Shown in pieces: positions 31,069 to 42,432 of a stretch of 64,000 nucleotides of DNA (within the stretch, counting starts at the first letter, position 1; each line of letters begins with the position of its first letter). Made by a program: the position numbers and the translations under genes. Origin of the DNA: Tomocerus qinae. Its lineage: Eukaryota; Arthropoda; Collembola; Entomobryomorpha; Tomoceridae. The stretch is taken from positions 7,812,001 to 7,876,000 of the forward strand of contig CM034546.1 in the NCBI GenBank assembly GCA_020055645.1. Reading direction: 5' to 3'. The notes under the pieces are model-generated. The model was not told where the DNA came from. It ran no database searches and saw only the letters and a program-made list of their open reading frames with translations.

Positions 31069-32932
31069 TTATATGTCTACACCAAGAATTAAATTAATTG
31101 TGCATCCAACAATAAAACTAAAAACATTAATTACAGTATACTTGTCAAAATAAAAGAAAATTCCACAGCGGATCTTCAAGATTCTAAACGATGCAATTTC
31201 TTTTCTATCGGCAGCGTTGATTGTAGCTGACCAGACTCTCTTCAATTCCAAGTTAAGTACATACATTTCCGCAGCAAAGGGAAATATTATTGCTTCCAAA
31301 ATTACAATAAAAGCAGCCACTGCCGGCATCATTAGATAAAGTGGCATTTGAAAGACGTGGTACATTTTTAGAGTAGCGAAGTTGCAGAATAAGTTCATTA
31401 ACAATGTTGTACCCATAATTGAAGGCCCAACATAAATTAGAAATTTATTAATTTCATCGTTAATCAAAAGCATATTGCGGAAACATTTCTTTAATGCTAT
31501 AAAGTGGACTACAGTAACAAATCGAGTTTGTCCTTTTACTAATCTGGATCCTCGCAGAAATTTTAGCCATTTAATAACAGCATTCAAATAAAAAAGGGAT
31601 ATCAAAATAATAAGCAAAATGGAAAAGTATGAAAAACCTGCCATTCCAGCTACAAAAAGAAAAAATCCAATTCGAACTAAAATGCTTTGATAGTGATATG
31701 GGAAAATAATTTTTAAAAGTGGTAAAAATGGATGAAGTTCTTTTACAACTATGATCATCACAATACATACACCAGCGAGGAAAAGCATCGGGAATGACAA
31801 TTTCATTGCCAAACCAAAGGCATCGAATTTCTTCTTATTCTGGTATTCAGTAAAAGCTAAATTAAATACAAAATAAAAGTTTGGTGTTAATAAATAATTC
31901 AATATTACAATTTCAAGCTAATACTAAGTATCTATTATTTAGCCATTGCAAATAAAACAACTCACATTAACTACTATTACTTTTGCTATGTTTTTTAATT
32001 CTGCAATTTCAAATGAAATAAGCAATAAATAAATGGTAACTTTAAATGGTGTTCAAAGGAAGGTATTAGCAAGCACGTATTTAGTAGGGGCGGGGGCGCA
32101 TGCAGCGCCCCCTAAATCTGAGAAAAAGAGGATTTTTTTCTCAAAAAATGGCCTAAAATTGCAAAATTTGTGTTTTATTGTGATTATGTTTTATTTTTGG
32201 TATAATTTTTGCTTCCGCCCTCCCTTGAACAAATTTCTAGATACGTGCCTGGGTATTAGAACACAAAAATAATCTATGATTACAGAAATAAACGGCATTT
32301 AAATACAGGCTATTTTTTTATACGTAATTAGCCCTAATTAAAAAATAACTGGAAAATAACACAGAAATTCATGGAATTATTTTAGCCATGTTCATGTAAT
32401 CTTGCTTAGTTTACTTGTGTAAAACTGAATTGGGTCATGTATTCTGAGACCTAGGCTTAAAACCCAAATTTAGAATTATTTGTAATGAGCCCAAAAATTG
32501 GAAATGTGTTCTAGCTAAGCAAGCCTTAAGTTAAAATTATTAAATGGCTTATATTTGACTTACATCGTAAATGTTTGTCGCTGACTAGAGTTGCGTTCAT
32601 CATATCTATAAAAGTCTCCAGTCCCAATATCATTATGCCAATATTGCAGACAGTTCCATCTATAATAAATGCTAAAGCCAGTATAGTGAAAAATAACTGA
32701 TAAGCATTTAATGGCTTGTCCTTTGAAACTATTTGAAAATATATAATTGTCAAGAAATATAAAATGTTTAACACCATCCACAATGTTTCCAAGTACCAGA
32801 GGTAAATTCTATACTTGTTTTTGTGACAAACAGTTTGAGTTTCTTGTGGTCATAGTCAATTCCACCAAAACAAGTGTATTTGCATAATTTGAAGTAGTAC
32901 TTAAAGCAATTTCTGACGTTTTCAGTACTCAT
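31069..32932 (-). pseudogene. Gustatory-type chemoreceptor, two exons, frameshift in exon 1
   Basis: Exon 1 runs from the ATG at 32,932 (MSTENVRNCFKYYFKLCKY) to a GTAAGT donor (exon end 32,564, phase 1). Exon 2 runs from 31,856 after a TTTAG acceptor to the stop at 31,069. Exon 2 alone encodes about five hydrophobic segments, a Leu-rich third intracellular-like region, and a C-terminal YTVINVFSFIVG segment like the TY-containing last helix of insect gustatory receptors. Full length would be about 385 residues, normal for a 7-TM Gr. Against the paralogue at 35,436-37,174, exon 1 lacks one A in a run (32,818-32,822), which shifts the frame. This is either real decay or a homopolymer sequencing error. 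A 182-bp hAT MITE lies in the intron. Confidence 0.75.
32070..32251. mobile_element. hAT-like MITE, 182 bp, in a receptor intron
   Basis: Perfect 8-bp duplication GGTATTAG (32,062-32,069 and 32,252-32,259). The terminal inverted repeats are CAAGCACGTATTTAG and, from the right end, CAGGCACGTATCTAG. The left end is GC-rich (GGGGCGGGGGCGC) and includes the hairpin GGGGGCGCATGCAGCGCCCCC. Non-coding. Confidence 0.88.
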
Positions 32933-35435
32933 TATTACTGTTTGGCGGTTTTGGTTACAATGACCTTTAGTTTCTGGTTAAGTAATATTCCTTGTGTGAA
33001 AAATAGTGTTAAAATAAATAATTTTGAATGGATAAATTATGAGGCGTTATGAGAAGAATTCTAATTTGGTAATAAGAATTACAATTCAGAAATTATAAAA
33101 ATCCAACAATTTAAATTTGTAATATAAAGTTTGCAATATTTTGAGAAATGTTCACTACTTCAGAAACGTTTAGGTAAGTAATGTAGAGCGAATGTTACAA
33201 TTCTGGGCTATATATATACTATTGCAAAAATTACGCCTTTTGAACTGTGTTCCTATGTTTTGATACAATCCATGAATTGTGAAAGATGTACTATTTAAGC
33301 CATTGATATGTATCTCGGACGGGTAAAACCCAGACCTAAGTAATAAGAATTCACTGCACCAGCATTTACGTTCTGAAATTGATTCATTAATATTCAGTAT
33401 TACTGTTCATTATCGATCATTACTTTACATGCGTCATTAAATTTCCTGTTTTTTTTTGAAAATTGATTTAAAGAAACGACAAATTATTATTTATCAGCTC
33501 CATTGGTTGTAACTCCATTGCGAAACATTTTTTTCCCTTAAAATCCTAACTGTTTTCTGAATTATAAATGTTAATATTGCAACACGGTAGATCAAAACTC
33601 TTGCTTTCCTTCATACTATAACTGTGTAGCTTGTATTTACGTAGTACAAATCTTGAAATCTCTGAAGGCTTATTTCTCAACTTACTTGAAATCAAGGCAA
33701 CCCGTAACCTAAACCGTATACAATCAATGGTTCTTTATTCGATGAAGAAATATATCCTTGTATATACGTGATAACAAAGCCTAATCGAAAGTGTATAACT
33801 TCATGGAAACATGAATAAGTAGACTTTTGGGTTACCATCGATTGCAAAATGCATGAATGACAATTATTTCAGTAAATACCGTAATTTTCGTATTTCGCTT
33901 AAATCAACTTTTCTACAAGAAAAAGCCTTTTGTAAGGCAACAATTTACTACTCAACAGATTTAGTGCATGTAATAAAATATGGAATGGTACAATATGCTT
34001 ACATTGCATTGCCGTTGTGAAAAAATGGTTGACAGTTCAAATTGGCGAATGGCCTATAAACATTTTGGCAAAAGAATTGTGAATATCTTAGCAAATTAGC
34101 TGAGATTAAACTTAACACGGGCTTCTCCGTACTTTTCTAAATCTAATTATTTTAATTTTCATTACTCTAAGGGTCGTATTATGAACCTCCTGTGCTGATG
34201 GCTCCTCAAGACGCGTCCAAAATACGTGCAAATCAGCGACTTGACGGCTTCTTATAATGAATGATATAATACTACAATTATATTAGGTGTCTATACCGAC
34301 AAAACGAGTTTACTGAACTCAAAATTTCCCATACTCTTTAAATCGCCAAAACTGGAATTTGAAAAAATATTCACTTAGTTATACTTTTAACATTTTTTCT
34401 GTTGCCATTTTGACTCAGGCAAAGTGACCTGCATTCATAGTAAAATACTTTGGCCGTTATAATGTAAATTATAACTTGTTTGTTATTAAAAACGTTGCAG
34501 AATTGTTTTTTACCTACGTAATCTGAACCTCCATTATTCGAAAGATAGTGTCTTCTTTGTGAAAGGACTACTCGTTTACCTTTTCTATCTAATCTTCCCA
34601 TCTGTGTGGAAATCAAAGTGGGAAGCCCAATTGTGTTTGTGTAGTTGTAGTGAAGTTGGAACTGATTTGTATCTGGCCTACAAAAACATTTTGTTGTATA
34701 AATTTTATTGTAATTTCGACTTTTCTTTTTTCCCAGACATTAATCGTCTCCTATCTGCGTAAATCTTTTTATTTCGATATCCGACTTTCATGGAGTGAGT
34801 ATGTGCAAAAGGTAAATATCTACTATCAATGGTAAAATCGAAATCCAGTAAAATAATACACGAGTTGCCAAATAGCCTCCAAATAAAAATTTCACAACTT
34901 CACAATTAATATATTGCACATACATACTATTTTTATTTTCAGTTCAACTTATTACATAAAATTATCTTAGGGATAAAAAGTATATTTATATATAACTAAA
35001 AGTAAGCACAATAACTGTTATAGTAAATACCAAAAAATCCGCCGTTTATAGGTTTTGTAGTGAAACAGCCATCTGTCGGACTTTAAGGCTGAATTTAGGC
35101 AGCGGTACTTCGTAGCCGCTGTTGCCGTTGGGATATTTGGTTTTTCTGAAATAGTTGATTGAGGGCTTGGCTTACAGATTACATTTTTTATGTTCTTGAA
35201 GAGCAAGTGGCACATAGAGTATGATAATAATAATAAGATGATTCAGATTACATAATATAACATAACCTTGCATACATGGCCATACCTGATGAGTTAATGA
35301 AATTACAATTTAGCGCAAAGTTAGCAGTAATATAATGAAAATTCACGAATTTACATTACAGAACAGTTCTAACTGTTTATGTATAATATTATTTGTCCGG
35401 TTTTTGTGGTTAGAAATTTAAAAAATCAGAATAAA
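32933..35435. other. Intergenic; no gene supported
   Basis: AT-rich spacer between the two tandem receptor genes. Only short ORFs without recognisable motifs occur. The overall spacing of the two genes suggests an older tandem duplication, but the noncoding parts no longer align by eye. Confidence 0.4.
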
Positions 35436-37174
35436 TTATATGTTTAAACTGACGATTAAATTAACAGTGTAACAAAAAATGAGACTAAAAACATTAATTA
35501 CAGTATATCGATCAAAATAGAAGAAAACTCCGCAGCAGATTTTCAAGCACCTAAATGACGCAATTTCTTTTCTATCAAAAGAATTGATTGTAGTCGACCA
35601 AATCCTTTTCAATTCCAAATTCTGCAAATATAACTGAGTTGCAAATGGAATCATCATTGCTTGCAACGTGAAAACAAAAGCAGCTACTGCAGGCATCAAT
35701 AGATAAAGTGGCATTTGAAACACATGGTACATTTTTAGCGTGGCGTAGTTGCAAAGAAGGTTCATTATCAATGCCGTAGCCATAAATGGGGGCCCCTCGT
35801 AAATTAGAAATTCATTAATTAAATCATTTATCAAAAGCTGATTGCGGTAGCATTTCTTTAATGCTACGAAGTGGATTTCAATGGGAAGTCGAGATTTTCC
35901 TTTACTATTTTGGATCCACGTAGAAATCGCAGCCATTTAATGGTAGAATTCAAATAAAAAAGAGTAATCAAAATAATAAACAAAATTGAAAAGAAAGAAA
36001 AACATGCCACTCCAGTTACATATATGCAAAATGCAATTTGGACTAGAATGCTTTGGTGGTGATTAGGAAACACAATTTTTAAAATGGGTACAAAAGGATG
36101 AAGTTCTTTTATAATTATTATGCCTACAATGCTTACACCAGACACGAATAACACTGGGAATGACATTTTCATGGCGATCCCAAAGGCGTCGAATTTGTTC
36201 TTGTTCTGGTATCCAGGTAAAGCTAAGTTAGATTCAAGTAGAAAGTTATAGTTTAAATTTAGTTTCATTAAATTTGGAAATATATGATACTAAATGTAAA
36301 TATATTATGAATTTAGTAATATTAATAAATATAGACGTTTCTCACAATTTCAGGATAACAGTCAGGTATTAGAAGTATTTCAATACCTATTGTTAATTTG
36401 ATGACCAGTCACCAATTGTGAGGAACTTTCATTCAAAATCGGAAATTTTGTTTTAGATTTTATTTAATTGATAAACTAAGCCATTATTAGTATTGTGTGA
36501 ATTTTCTCTATTGCCAGGCTATATAATTTTACAAATAAAACACTAACAAAGTGACCAGATAAACATCGTACCAGGAAGTTGCAAGGAACAAATTATAGTA
36601 ATTACTAAGTACAGAAAAGAAATACACGGCTTTAATAAACTGTATCTATACAGCGGCTGTATAACACCAAGCTAAAGGAAATGCGTAAATAATAGGGGAT
36701 TGTCATAGATCCCCTATTATTTCCATCTCCTACAAGAATGGAAAATTCCTAACTATTTAATTGTTATTAAATAAATAACACTAAAGTTTATTTTTTTGAC
36801 TTACATCGTAATTGTTTGTCGCTGAATAGTATTGAGTTCATCATATACACAAAAGTATCCAGCCCCAATATCATTATCGCAATGTTGCAGGTGGTTCCGT
36901 CTATAATAAATGCTAAAGCCAGAAGACTGAAAAATAATTGATAAGTGTTTAATGGCTTGTCCTTTGAAACTATTTGAAAATATATGACTGTGAAGAAATA
37001 TAAAATGTTTAACACCATCCAACATGTTTCCACATACCAGAGGTAAACTCTGTATTTACTTTTTGTGACAAAAAATTTAAACTTCTTGTGATCATAGTCA
37101 ATTCCACCAAAACAAGAGTATTTGCATAATTTAAAGTAGTACTTCCAACAATCTCTAACGTTTTCAGTACTCAT
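35436..37174 (-). pseudogene. Gustatory-type chemoreceptor paralogue, frameshift in exon 2
   Basis: Exon 1: ATG at 37,174 to 36,805 (GTAAGT donor, phase 1), open throughout (MSTENVRDCWKYYFKLCKY). Exon 2: from 36,222 after a CTTAG acceptor that restores phase (SLPGYQNKNKFDAFG) to the stop at 35,436. The hydrophobic segments and the C-terminal YTVINVFSLIFCY match the copy at 31,069. Near 35,899-35,903 one A is missing relative to that copy (GTAAAGG against GTAAAAGG), so the two halves of exon 2 lie in different frames. Predicted length without the shift is about 385 residues. Its two exons are otherwise well preserved, so a recent loss or an assembly error are both possible. Confidence 0.75.
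36687..36722. repeat. Perfect 14-bp hairpin in a receptor intron
   Basis: AAATAATAGGGGAT and its exact reverse complement flank an 8-nt loop (TGTCATAG). It lies in the intron of the 35,436-37,174 receptor, about 75 bp from the donor. Function unknown. Confidence 0.6.
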
Positions 37175-38410
37175 TCTGCTGTCACGGAAGAATTACCGAA
37201 ATTTAAATATTAAGTACACCAAATTTACATAAAATAAATAAATATAAATTCTCTCTATGATGGTGTCTGAAATAATTGTCGAAAATTTTGAAGATTGTGT
37301 ATTACGTTTCAAAGTTCCAAATATTACCAGAAATAGTTGCCTGTTGTTTGAATCGAACTCTTATATTTGATAAAAAACATAGAAACTTTTGAAAATCTAA
37401 ATTAGTTGTTTATGGCTACAATTCAGATTATTAGAAAACAGGTTTTCAAGTCAATTGCAGAGATTACATTGAATTTTTGACTGCGTTGTGTTGCATTTAT
37501 ATTTATTGCAGAGAACTGCGTTCCGCATTGATAATAATTCAACTTTTGTGTATGACTTCCGTATAAAGTATAAAATATTATGTCAACTGTACCAGAAGAG
37601 AAGACATGGCACCAAGATTGAAGTGATAAACTTTGCAGTTTTAGTTCTGAAATTGAAAATTTGACACCATGTAATTATTTTGTACGCCAGTTGTTTCCAT
37701 ACATACTATTCTTGGAAGAAACCGTTTAAGTATCATTTTGTTGTAATTTTTCATGTCACCTTGTCACCACTACACATTTAGCAACAGTAATTTTCAAGTT
37801 CCTGTAGGTTTTTCTTTCGGCCACGGTTTTTGTTAAAATTGTTAGAAAGGTGCTCAGGGCTCATTTTAGTTGGTGGTATGCAACAAATCTGAATTGCTCT
37901 GGAATATCCATCATCCAATGTTAAACTGTATGTTAAAATGGATACCAAAGTGGCATTGTAACTTTCAAAAGGCACTTATATGCATGAAATTACATTTTTC
38001 CGGGTTGTATTTGAAAGTTTAGTCAATCGGGAAACCGAAACAAATAACTATCATGTAAATTATGTATCAATTTTTCTTGGAAAGAAAAAACTTTATTGGA
38101 TTACATACTATCTTGTAATTTCAATAAGTATACACATTGGAGTACCATTAATGGTGGATTGCTAAGTAAAACATAAAACTAAGGAATAAATGGTTCTTAA
38201 ACTACTAATATAAAGGTGTTCATTTTCTTCTACATTATACATCGTTCATAATTGATTACTTTTTAGAATATGCAGGTATCTACACATAGATACACATAAT
38301 ATATGTTTTTTCACATAAAAATTCTGTATAGAATAGTAATGTAGTAATTGTAGTTATTAACTTAAAAGTTCTATTTGCTACTTACACGTGTTTGTAAATC
38401 TAGAGTTAAA
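37175..38410. other. Intergenic; no gene supported
   Basis: AT-rich sequence upstream of the receptor gene. A 65-codon minus ORF near 37,778-37,975 has no ATG and a stop immediately upstream, so it is not called. Confidence 0.4.
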
Positions 38411-38607
38411 GTTATTATTGTTCAGCTGCCACAGTCCTCTCTTTGTAGTCGAAAGAGAATGGATCATATGTTGCATTACAATGGACCTCCCACGTTGATT
38501 TGCTCGACTGGAAGTTTGCGCTGAAGTTAAGCCTTTGTATTGCAACATATGATCCATTGTCTCTCGAATACAAAGAGAGGACTGTGGCAGCGGAACGATA
38601 ATAATAG
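38411..38607. repeat. Long imperfect palindrome (hairpin element)
   Basis: Arms of about 70 bp: TATTATTGTTCAGCTGCCAC, then AGTCCTCTCTTTG, then ATGGATCATATGTTGCA, recurring inverted at the right with few mismatches. A loop of about 50 bp separates them. It could be a MITE or a processed hairpin transcript. No target duplication was resolved. Confidence 0.6.
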
Positions 38608-38654
38608 GTGTGAAGGCCTAAAGAAGAACAGATGCAATCTCAATAACGTAATTA

Positions 38655-38937
38655 TTCAGAGGAGTTTACTCCTATGTATGCGTTTACGATTTCTGTCTGT
38701 CTGTCTGTCCGTCCTTATCCGCAATAACTTTCGAACGGTTTAAGTTAGACAATTCAAATTTTCAGGATACATCATTAAGGTAAAATGTAGGTCTGAGTTC
38801 GTATATGAGCAGGATCGGTCACATCCCCTGATTGGGAGAAGGGTTGAAAATTTCAATTGGCGATAACTTTCGAACGGTTATACCTAAACTACCCAAATAA
38901 ATTTCAATTGGTGATCCTTTGGAACGAAACTCCTCTG
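38655..38937. mobile_element. Candidate MITE with CAGAGGAGTTT ends
   Basis: Short inverted termini CAGAGGAGTTT / AAACTCCTCTG enclose about 280 bp. The interior has CTGTCTGTCTGTCTGTCCGTCC and two direct copies of ATAACTTTCGAACGGTT (near 38,724 and 38,863). These features are typical of dispersed arthropod repeats. No clean target duplication was found. Confidence 0.4.
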
Positions 38938-39033
38938 CTGTTATACCCCGTTTTGCAACGGTTTATTACTATATTAATTTATTAGCATCATCAAACGAAA
39001 ATTTTAGGTACGGAAGAAAAATATGCATGTTTA

Positions 39034-42000
39034 TCAGAAATCGGAAAGAAGAAGGTTTTTGCTATTGATACTGCAAAATCTTGAAAAACGGGCTTTGTTA
39101 ATAGCTTTTCCAATGCCATGTGTAATACCATAAAAATCTGAATTAGTTTCAATTTGGTAATCAGTGAGATTGAGGACACCTTTCAAATTTGCCCTAGCAC
39201 ACCCTTCAGCTCCAAAAGCAATGCCTTTTTGCATTTTGATAAAATTTATTATTTCCTCTTTATTATTGACCCATTTCTCTGGATGACACAAAGATGGATC
39301 AAATTCTACCATAATACAATTGGATTGGATTCCATTCGCCGCTTTAAGAAATTTGATACGTTGAAAATCGTAGTCTAACCCATATCCACTAAGGTAATAA
39401 GTAGACAACTGGGTTGTGGAATAATTCGTACAAGTAATGTTATTCAGATTTAAACCATCCAAAGATTTGGGAATTTTAGAAAAGTCTAAACTTGGATAAC
39501 TATTCTCTAAGCTCATTTCTTTGAGACTTATAAACCTGGGTAAACAATCATTAAGCGGTGAGATATTTGAAATATTTCTTATGCTTAAATTAACCAGACT
39601 ATCAATCGGTTCATCCAGTAGCGTGCAAGTTAATTTTGTAGAGGATAAACGTAACCCTTTAATGTGAGATAACTTCGATAAATCAACTACAATAATGGTC
39701 GGGGTAAAGTTTGGTAATCGGGGAAGTGGAATTGCGTAAGGTAAATTGTATGCGACATAATTATAAATGTCGATCACCAATTCCTCGACATTTGTGATGT
39801 TTAGATACTCGAAATTAATTTTTGAAAGTGTAGCACCTTTCTTGTCCATTAAAGCACATCGCAATATTTCCAATCGTGGAATTGAAAAATTAGCAATACT
39901 ATTAGAAATAAAGGGTTCATTTGATAATAGGAAAGAAATTTGGACAAACCTTATGATTTGGATGCTGTTAAAATTCGAAAAATTGGTAGGAAATATCCAG
40001 AAGCTAGAAACAATTTGCAATTTGGATAAGTTTGTCAACTTCATAAAATATACTGATGCTTGGCGAAAATTTGTTATATTTTCTAGCATCAATTTCTGAA
40101 TGTACGGGTTTTCCTCGGTGCAAACAAAGTCCATTGTAGATAGGAAAATAGTCCTCGTAGTATTGCCTAGTTCTGAAATATCAATATGGATTTTGGATGG
40201 CACCATTCCATTGTTTATAAGGTATGGCGCATAAATCGGATTATCTGACCTGATACAATGAATAAATAGAACTTTAATGCTAGTATAATGAAGTTGGGTA
40301 AAATTTATCTCTTCTAAAAATGTATTGTTCTTGTCTAAAAAGGCAACCCCCAAAAATTCTAAAGATTGCTTTGTATCTACATTTTCCAGCGACTTATTTG
40401 TATCATCCCTTACATATACTTGTGTTCTTGATATAGCTAGCATTTCATTATTTCTAAAAGTATTCAGATCGACAGGCTCAATATAGTTATCTATTCCAAA
40501 TGGATAATCACACAGTTCAGATTGTTGTGCGAATTCCTTTTGCAACTCAATAGATTCATTTATTCTTCCTAAACGTCTAAACAGACTAATTCCCCACATA
40601 GAAATTTGAAATTTGTCAACTTTCTTTGTGAGATTTAGGTCAATGCCAAATAAGTTATTAGTACGATTCCAATTGGCAGTTCTGTCCAGCATAAAATAAA
40701 TATCTAATGCTTCCTCCAATCTACCAGCTTTATGTAAACACAATCCATAGTTTTTTGCACTGGCGAGGAATGCATTACCACTTCTATAGCCTGTATGAAT
40801 AATTTTGGAAAGAAGAACGGCTTCCTCGAATTGTTGATTGCGGACAAAGTGGTCTAACTGCAATTGTTCAATTAACTTAGCCTTTAATACGCTGAATCTT
40901 ACCTGTAAATCTTCATACTTTATTGCATATTCCGCATACGGTGTAAGTTTATACGGAATAAAGCCATCTGTCTCAAATATGTCTATTAACACTTGTTTTT
41001 CACCTTTCGTTTCGCTTACGAAGGTCCTCATGAATAATTGCAGAAGACGGTTGATATTGAGAGTACCTAGACTTTGCTTTCCACGGAAATCCATGACATC
41101 ATTTTCGGTCATCCTAATTAGGAAACGTTTTTGTAGCAAGTGGAGGGCTTTCTCCAATTCTATCTCAATACAATGAAGAACACTACTGAAGAACCTCCTA
41201 TCTATATTTTCAGGGCGCAGATAGCCAAATACAGTCATAATATCATAAGCCAACTTCCCATTATCCATTTTCTTTATCGAGTCAATAGAAATCTTCATCG
41301 TAGTGAAAATGGTTTTCCCGTAGTCAGGTAAATAGGCAGTAGAATTTAGAATTATGTTTGCATGTTCAATAAAGTCTTCTAACCCTACGTCAAGGACGTC
41401 ATTCAGAGTGTTGACCGCTATTTGGAGGGCCAAGGGGAAATTATCCAAAACTTGTGCTAATTGCTTCAAATTTTCTTCGTACATGGGATCTGATTCTCTC
41501 GATTGTAAATTTGTTCTCAGGAAATCCACACTTTCAAATTCAGTAAAAGTTACCAATGTAAAATTTTGAATTTTGCCATAATCGGCTTCACGTCCCCAGT
41601 CACTACTCAAAGAAGTAATAATGCAGTCGAAATTTGGATACTGCATTTCCCAAAGAATGTTTTTTATTCCTATAATCCCTCCCTCATTGTTGTTATTGTA
41701 TTCCGCATAATCAAATATCCATAGACATTTGTTTCCATTGAAAATGTCAAATATCGTTTTAGATAACGATCCATGATCTAGTTCTTCTCGTCCAGGAATG
41801 CCTAACTGTCTTGCTAAATTTATCAGAGAAATGTGCAGACTTTCCTTTTCGCAACTGATCCAAATGATATAATCGTAGTCGTTACTGTAATGATTCGCGT
41901 ACCAAATCGCCGTCTCGGTTTTTCCAATTCCAGGGAGTCCAACTAATACAACTTTCCTCCAGTTAAACTCATTTTCCTTTCCACCAGATTTCAGAGTTAA

Positions 42001-42432
42001 TTGCAATTTTTCTACTAGCAACGTGTCGTTGAGTTTCCGTTGGTAGAAAGCGTTTACCAAATTCATTTTACGAGGCCACCACTTTTCATTAAGAACGCCT
42101 TTTTGGGGTCTTAATTCCCAGTACAGTAATCCGCCAGCAAGTGCAAAAATTAATACTGCACTTGAGATAATGAATGCTATTTTTCCAATTTTTGAACGCC
42201 TGTTCAATTTTTGAGGCATTCTTGAAGATCCTGTGATGATTGCAGCGATATGTTCATTGGATGTTTCCCGAAATATCTCAATCACTGAACTTTGGATGTT
42301 TGCCCAATCCTTTCTCAGAAGGAGATGGAAAAATGCCGTATTTCTCTCAAGACTCGTGGCATACCTTTTCTGCAAATAATGCAAAGCTAATGTTAATAAC
42401 AAGATAGTCATCCAATTCGGTATTCTATTCAT
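39034..42432 (-). CDS. Membrane-anchored STAND/NB-ARC NTPase with helical repeats and LRR-like C-terminus
   Basis: 1132 residues, one exon, ATG at 42,432. A hydrophobic segment lies at about 8-20 and a clear transmembrane helix at about 84-106 (IAFIISSAVLIFALAGGLLYW). An NB-ARC module follows: Walker A GLPGIGKTE (about 165), Walker B CLWIFDYAE (about 236; second acidic residue displaced), a sensor-like CIITSLSSDW (about 270) and a GLPL-like NFPLALQIA (about 331), then a winged-helix-like part. The middle (about 480-650) looks TPR-like and helical (LHKAGRLEEALDIYFML). About 700-1060 contains irregular Leu/Asn-rich repeats (LSHIKGLRLSSTKL, SLDGLNLNNITC). STAND ATPases are ligand-triggered switches in immunity and cell death. 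A membrane-anchored form with this repeat order is unusual in arthropods. The ligand and effector output are unknown, and no TIR, CARD or Death domain is seen. Confidence 0.75.
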   Translation of the reverse strand: MNRIPNWMTILLLTLALHYLQKRYATSLERNTAFFHLLLRKDWANIQSSVIEIFRETSNEHIAAIITGSSRMPQKLNRRSKIGKIAFIISSAVLIFALAGGLLYWELRPQKGVLNEKWWPRKMNLVNAFYQRKLNDTLLVEKLQLTLKSGGKENEFNWRKVVLVGLPGIGKTETAIWYANHYSNDYDYIIWISCEKESLHISLINLARQLGIPGREELDHGSLSKTIFDIFNGNKCLWIFDYAEYNNNNEGGIIGIKNILWEMQYPNFDCIITSLSSDWGREADYGKIQNFTLVTFTEFESVDFLRTNLQSRESDPMYEENLKQLAQVLDNFPLALQIAVNTLNDVLDVGLEDFIEHANIILNSTAYLPDYGKTIFTTMKISIDSIKKMDNGKLAYDIMTVFGYLRPENIDRRFFSSVLHCIEIELEKALHLLQKRFLIRMTENDVMDFRGKQSLGTLNINRLLQLFMRTFVSETKGEKQVLIDIFETDGFIPYKLTPYAEYAIKYEDLQVRFSVLKAKLIEQLQLDHFVRNQQFEEAVLLSKIIHTGYRSGNAFLASAKNYGLCLHKAGRLEEALDIYFMLDRTANWNRTNNLFGIDLNLTKKVDKFQISMWGISLFRRLGRINESIELQKEFAQQSELCDYPFGIDNYIEPVDLNTFRNNEMLAISRTQVYVRDDTNKSLENVDTKQSLEFLGVAFLDKNNTFLEEINFTQLHYTSIKVLFIHCIRSDNPIYAPYLINNGMVPSKIHIDISELGNTTRTIFLSTMDFVCTEENPYIQKLMLENITNFRQASVYFMKLTNLSKLQIVSSFWIFPTNFSNFNSIQIIRFVQISFLLSNEPFISNSIANFSIPRLEILRCALMDKKGATLSKINFEYLNITNVEELVIDIYNYVAYNLPYAIPLPRLPNFTPTIIVVDLSKLSHIKGLRLSSTKLTCTLLDEPIDSLVNLSIRNISNISPLNDCLPRFISLKEMSLENSYPSLDFSKIPKSLDGLNLNNITCTNYSTTQLSTYYLSGYGLDYDFQRIKFLKAANGIQSNCIMVEFDPSLCHPEKWVNNKEEIINFIKMQKGIAFGAEGCARANLKGVLNLTDYQIETNSDFYGITHGIGKAINKARFSRFCSINSKNLLLSDF

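Noticed and set aside
36223-36268. Upstream extension of Gr exon 2 to an in-frame ATG
   Set aside because: The CTTAG acceptor at 36,224-36,223 restores phase with exon 1 and matches the paralogue, so the extension is intron.
37778-37975. 65-codon minus-strand ORF
   Set aside because: Starts at GTG directly after a stop, no family recognised.
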